Assembly: GCF_014851805.1 (NCBI RefSeq)
Contig: NZ_JACVAK010000001.1
Span: 1 to 64,000, forward strand
Origin: Pseudoxanthomonas sp. PXM02
GTDB lineage: Bacteria; Pseudomonadota; Gammaproteobacteria; Xanthomonadales; Xanthomonadaceae
DNA length: 64,000 bases
Reading direction: 5' to 3'
Positions 62,295-64,000 of the stretch are shown here, in pieces; position 1 is the first letter of the stretch, and each line of letters opens with the position of its first letter. Under the pieces are notes generated by a model. It saw only the letters and a program-made list of their open reading frames with translations. It was not told where the DNA came from and made no database searches. Made by a program: the position numbers and the translations under genes.

Positions 62295-62731
62295 GCAGGT
62301 TCCGCCTTCAGCTGCGCGCGCGCGGCCACCAGCGCGGCGGACCGCAGGCGTTCCGGCATCGCAGGCAATTCTTCGAAGTGCGACTGGACGTTGTCCGCGA
62401 AGCTGGAAGGCAGCAGCGAGAATAGGAACCCGTGATCGCGCAGCGGAGCGGCGGCAAGGATGCGCGCGAACGTTCGCGCGTCCACGCGAGCCGCAAGTTG
62501 CACCAGCTCATCCAGGCCGAAGTCCGGAGGGCCTTCGAGTGCGGTCAGCGACTGGCCCAGCGCCAGTTCCACCAGGTCCCTTCGCGCCCATCCCCTACGT
62601 TCCACCTCGTTGACCGCGTGACGCAGTTGCCGCGCGGCGGAGCGAGGGACACTGGCGAACAAGCGCCTGCGCTGGTCATGATCCATGAGGCTTGCGACCA
62701 GCGCAGCCTTACGAAACGCCAGCGCGCTCAA
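62291..62731 (-). CDS. Very short FliG-like protein
   Basis: The 146-residue protein sits exactly where fliG is found, between fliF and fliH. The first 60 residues (FRKAALVASLMDHDQRRRLF, SVPRSAARQLRHAVNEVERR) resemble a FliG helical domain, and LVQLAARVDARTFARILAAA, LRDHGFLFSLLPSSFADNVQ resembles a FliG armadillo domain. FliG normally has about 330 residues in three domains. The charged torque helix of the C-terminal domain is not visible. It overlaps fliF and fliH by four bases each, so it is under normal operon translation and not a fragment. Confidence 0.6.
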   Translation of the reverse strand: MSALAFRKAALVASLMDHDQRRRLFASVPRSAARQLRHAVNEVERRGWARRDLVELALGQSLTALEGPPDFGLDELVQLAARVDARTFARILAAAPLRDHGFLFSLLPSSFADNVQSHFEELPAMPERLRSAALVAARAQLKAEPA

Positions 62732-64000
62732 CGCACTTCACCCGCTAGCCATGCGCGGATGTTTCGCGCTGCCTGCTCGCTTTCCTCATGGCTCAGCGCT
62801 TTGGGGGGCGTCGCCGAGCGCTTGCCACGCAGTACCCACATACCGAGTGCCCCCAGTACCAACGCGACTAGCATCCAAAGCGGATGGACTGACGGCACCC
62901 CTTCGAACGCGCGCAACGTCGCACGGGATACGGCGGTTGACGATGACGCTTCGACGCTTGGTTGTTGGACGGGCGCTACGCGCGGTGATGCCACCGCCAC
63001 TTCCAGGCTATCCCCGCGTTTGAAATCGAGTCCCGCGGCAGCGGCGGCCAGCCGGCGCAGGTGCGCCTGCTGGGTGGCCGGCACGGAGGAAGGCAGCAGG
63101 ATCGCCACGGTGATCCGTTCGACGGCACCCGTAGCGCGGGTCACCTCCTGGCGCTCACGGCCGTGGGCGTACTCCAGTTGCTCGTTCAGCAAGCCTGCCG
63201 GGGCAGTGGCCCCTTCCGGCGCACGGTCGCCATTGCGATTGCTCCGGACCAGCAGCCCATGCTCCTTGCCCGGGGTTCCCAGCAGGCGTTCGCTGGTGGT
63301 GTGCACGCGATCGAAGTTCATCGCCACATTGACGGAGATCGCCGCTTGCTGGCCATCAAGGGCGTGCGCGACCACCTTGCCTATTTTCGCTTCGAGTGCG
63401 CTGGCCAGCTCATCGGCCGTACCGGAACTTTCGGCGATGCTGTCCGGCGCGGTGCCCCCGAGCAGTTGCATGCCGGAAGGACCCACCACGACCACGGACT
63501 CCGGCTGCAGTCCGTCCACGGCGGAGGCAACGAGGTTGCGGATGCCGGCCACCTGTTTGCGTTCCAGTGCGGCGCCGGGAACCAGCGTCAGTGCGACAGA
63601 TGCCTTGGATTGCGCTTCGTCCGCGAGGAACAGCCCCGGGCGACGGATGGACAGGTGCACGCGCGCGCTTTGAACGCCCGGAACGGTGGCGATCGTGCGT
63701 TCGATCTCGCCTTGCAGCGCCCGCTGGTAGTTGATCCGCTGGGCGAACTCGGTGACGCCGAACTCGTTGTCGTCGAACAGTTCGAAACCGACGTGTCCGC
63801 CGCGCGGAACACCGGCGGACACAAGACGCATGCGCAAGGCATGCATCTGCTCTTCATCGACCAGAATTCCGGTGCCATCCGGCGTGAAGTGGTGCGGGAC
63901 CTTCCACTCCTCCAGCGCCGCGGCAATCTCGGCCGCGTCTGCTTCCTCCAGATTGCCGAACAGCAGCGACTCGCGAGGCGAGAAGATCCACCACAGGGCC
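62728..64000 (-). CDS. fliF: Flagellar MS-ring protein FliF (5' end outside the window)
   Basis: The frame is open from 64000 without a stop, so the N-terminal part lies beyond the window. Visible are ALWWIFSPRESLLFGNLEEA and VPHHFTPDGTGILVDEEQMH (the RBM region), VPGVQSARVHLSIRRPGLF, and the C-terminal membrane segment HPLWMLVALVLGALGMWVL. The cytosolic tail ends QAARNIRAWLAGEVR, the FliG-binding helix motif. FliF forms the MS ring that anchors FliG. Confidence 0.93.
   Translation of the reverse strand, partial: ALWWIFSPRESLLFGNLEEADAAEIAAALEEWKVPHHFTPDGTGILVDEEQMHALRMRLVSAGVPRGGHVGFELFDDNEFGVTEFAQRINYQRALQGEIERTIATVPGVQSARVHLSIRRPGLFLADEAQSKASVALTLVPGAALERKQVAGIRNLVASAVDGLQPESVVVVGPSGMQLLGGTAPDSIAESSGTADELASALEAKIGKVVAHALDGQQAAISVNVAMNFDRVHTTSERLLGTPGKEHGLLVRSNRNGDRAPEGATAPAGLLNEQLEYAHGRERQEVTRATGAVERITVAILLPSSVPATQQAHLRRLAAAAAGLDFKRGDSLEVAVASPRVAPVQQPSVEASSSTAVSRATLRAFEGVPSVHPLWMLVALVLGALGMWVLRGKRSATPPKALSHEESEQAARNIRAWLAGEVR

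Noticed and set aside
62432..63673. 413-codon plus-strand ORF
   Set aside because: Antisense to fliF and the FliG-like gene; Ser/Arg-rich shadow frame.
1..64000. CRISPR arrays, rRNA and tRNA genes
   Set aside because: No regularly spaced direct repeats of 25-40 bases and no rRNA or tRNA-like sequence were noticed on either strand by eye; a covariance search was not possible.

Overview
The window looks like a high-GC gammaproteobacterial chromosome of the Xanthomonadales, probably Rhodanobacteraceae or Xanthomonadaceae. Protein styles, the many LysR regulators, and a GTCCGCTT...AAGCGGAC intergenic repeat that I recall from that order point this way; the species cannot be fixed from sequence alone.

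1-24.8 kb is ordinary chromosome with small housekeeping and redox genes. It opens with the tail of an IS30-type transposase. Then come a transglutaminase-like protein, a fasciclin protein, a CheY-like receiver, a YkgJ/methyltransferase pair, an ECF sigma factor with a membrane partner and a membrane protein behind a symmetrical promoter pair, an outer-membrane protein, a cupin, and LysR-controlled oxidoreductases. RidA, pirin, an AlgE-like porin and a YtcJ-like amidohydrolase follow. About ten copies of the palindromic repeat lie between these genes.

25.1-49.5 kb is an accessory island. A KfrA/TnpT-like protein and a TnpS-like tyrosine recombinase are divergent at the left. A TnsA-TnsB-TnsC-TniQ operon sits at the right. 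The TnsA-like protein has lost most catalytic residues, so transposition may be replicative, with the recombinase pair resolving cointegrates. Between them lies a four-gene Pycsar-type antiphage locus: a cNMP-binding/TIR effector, a tandem-domain class III cyclase, an E2-E1 fusion like CBASS Cap2, and a JAMM protease like Cap3. A 13-G tract lies just upstream of the effector. A 1251-residue CHAT protease, membrane proteins, an H-NS-like silencer and several unknown genes complete the cargo.

49.5-54.7 kb holds a tandem duplication of a secreted unknown protein plus a secreted trypsin-like protease. The second copy of the first gene has lost its 5' end. The intergenic DNA between copies carries clustered CAAGTTG-type repeats that resemble a Tn7-like transposon end.

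54.7-64 kb is one minus-strand flagellar operon read from right to left: fliF (cut by the window), a very short fliG-like gene, fliH, fliI, fliJ, a fliK-position gene, flgD, flgE, a short fliM-like gene, fliN, fliO, fliP and a FliA-type sigma factor. The switch proteins are reduced compared with canonical FliG and FliM.
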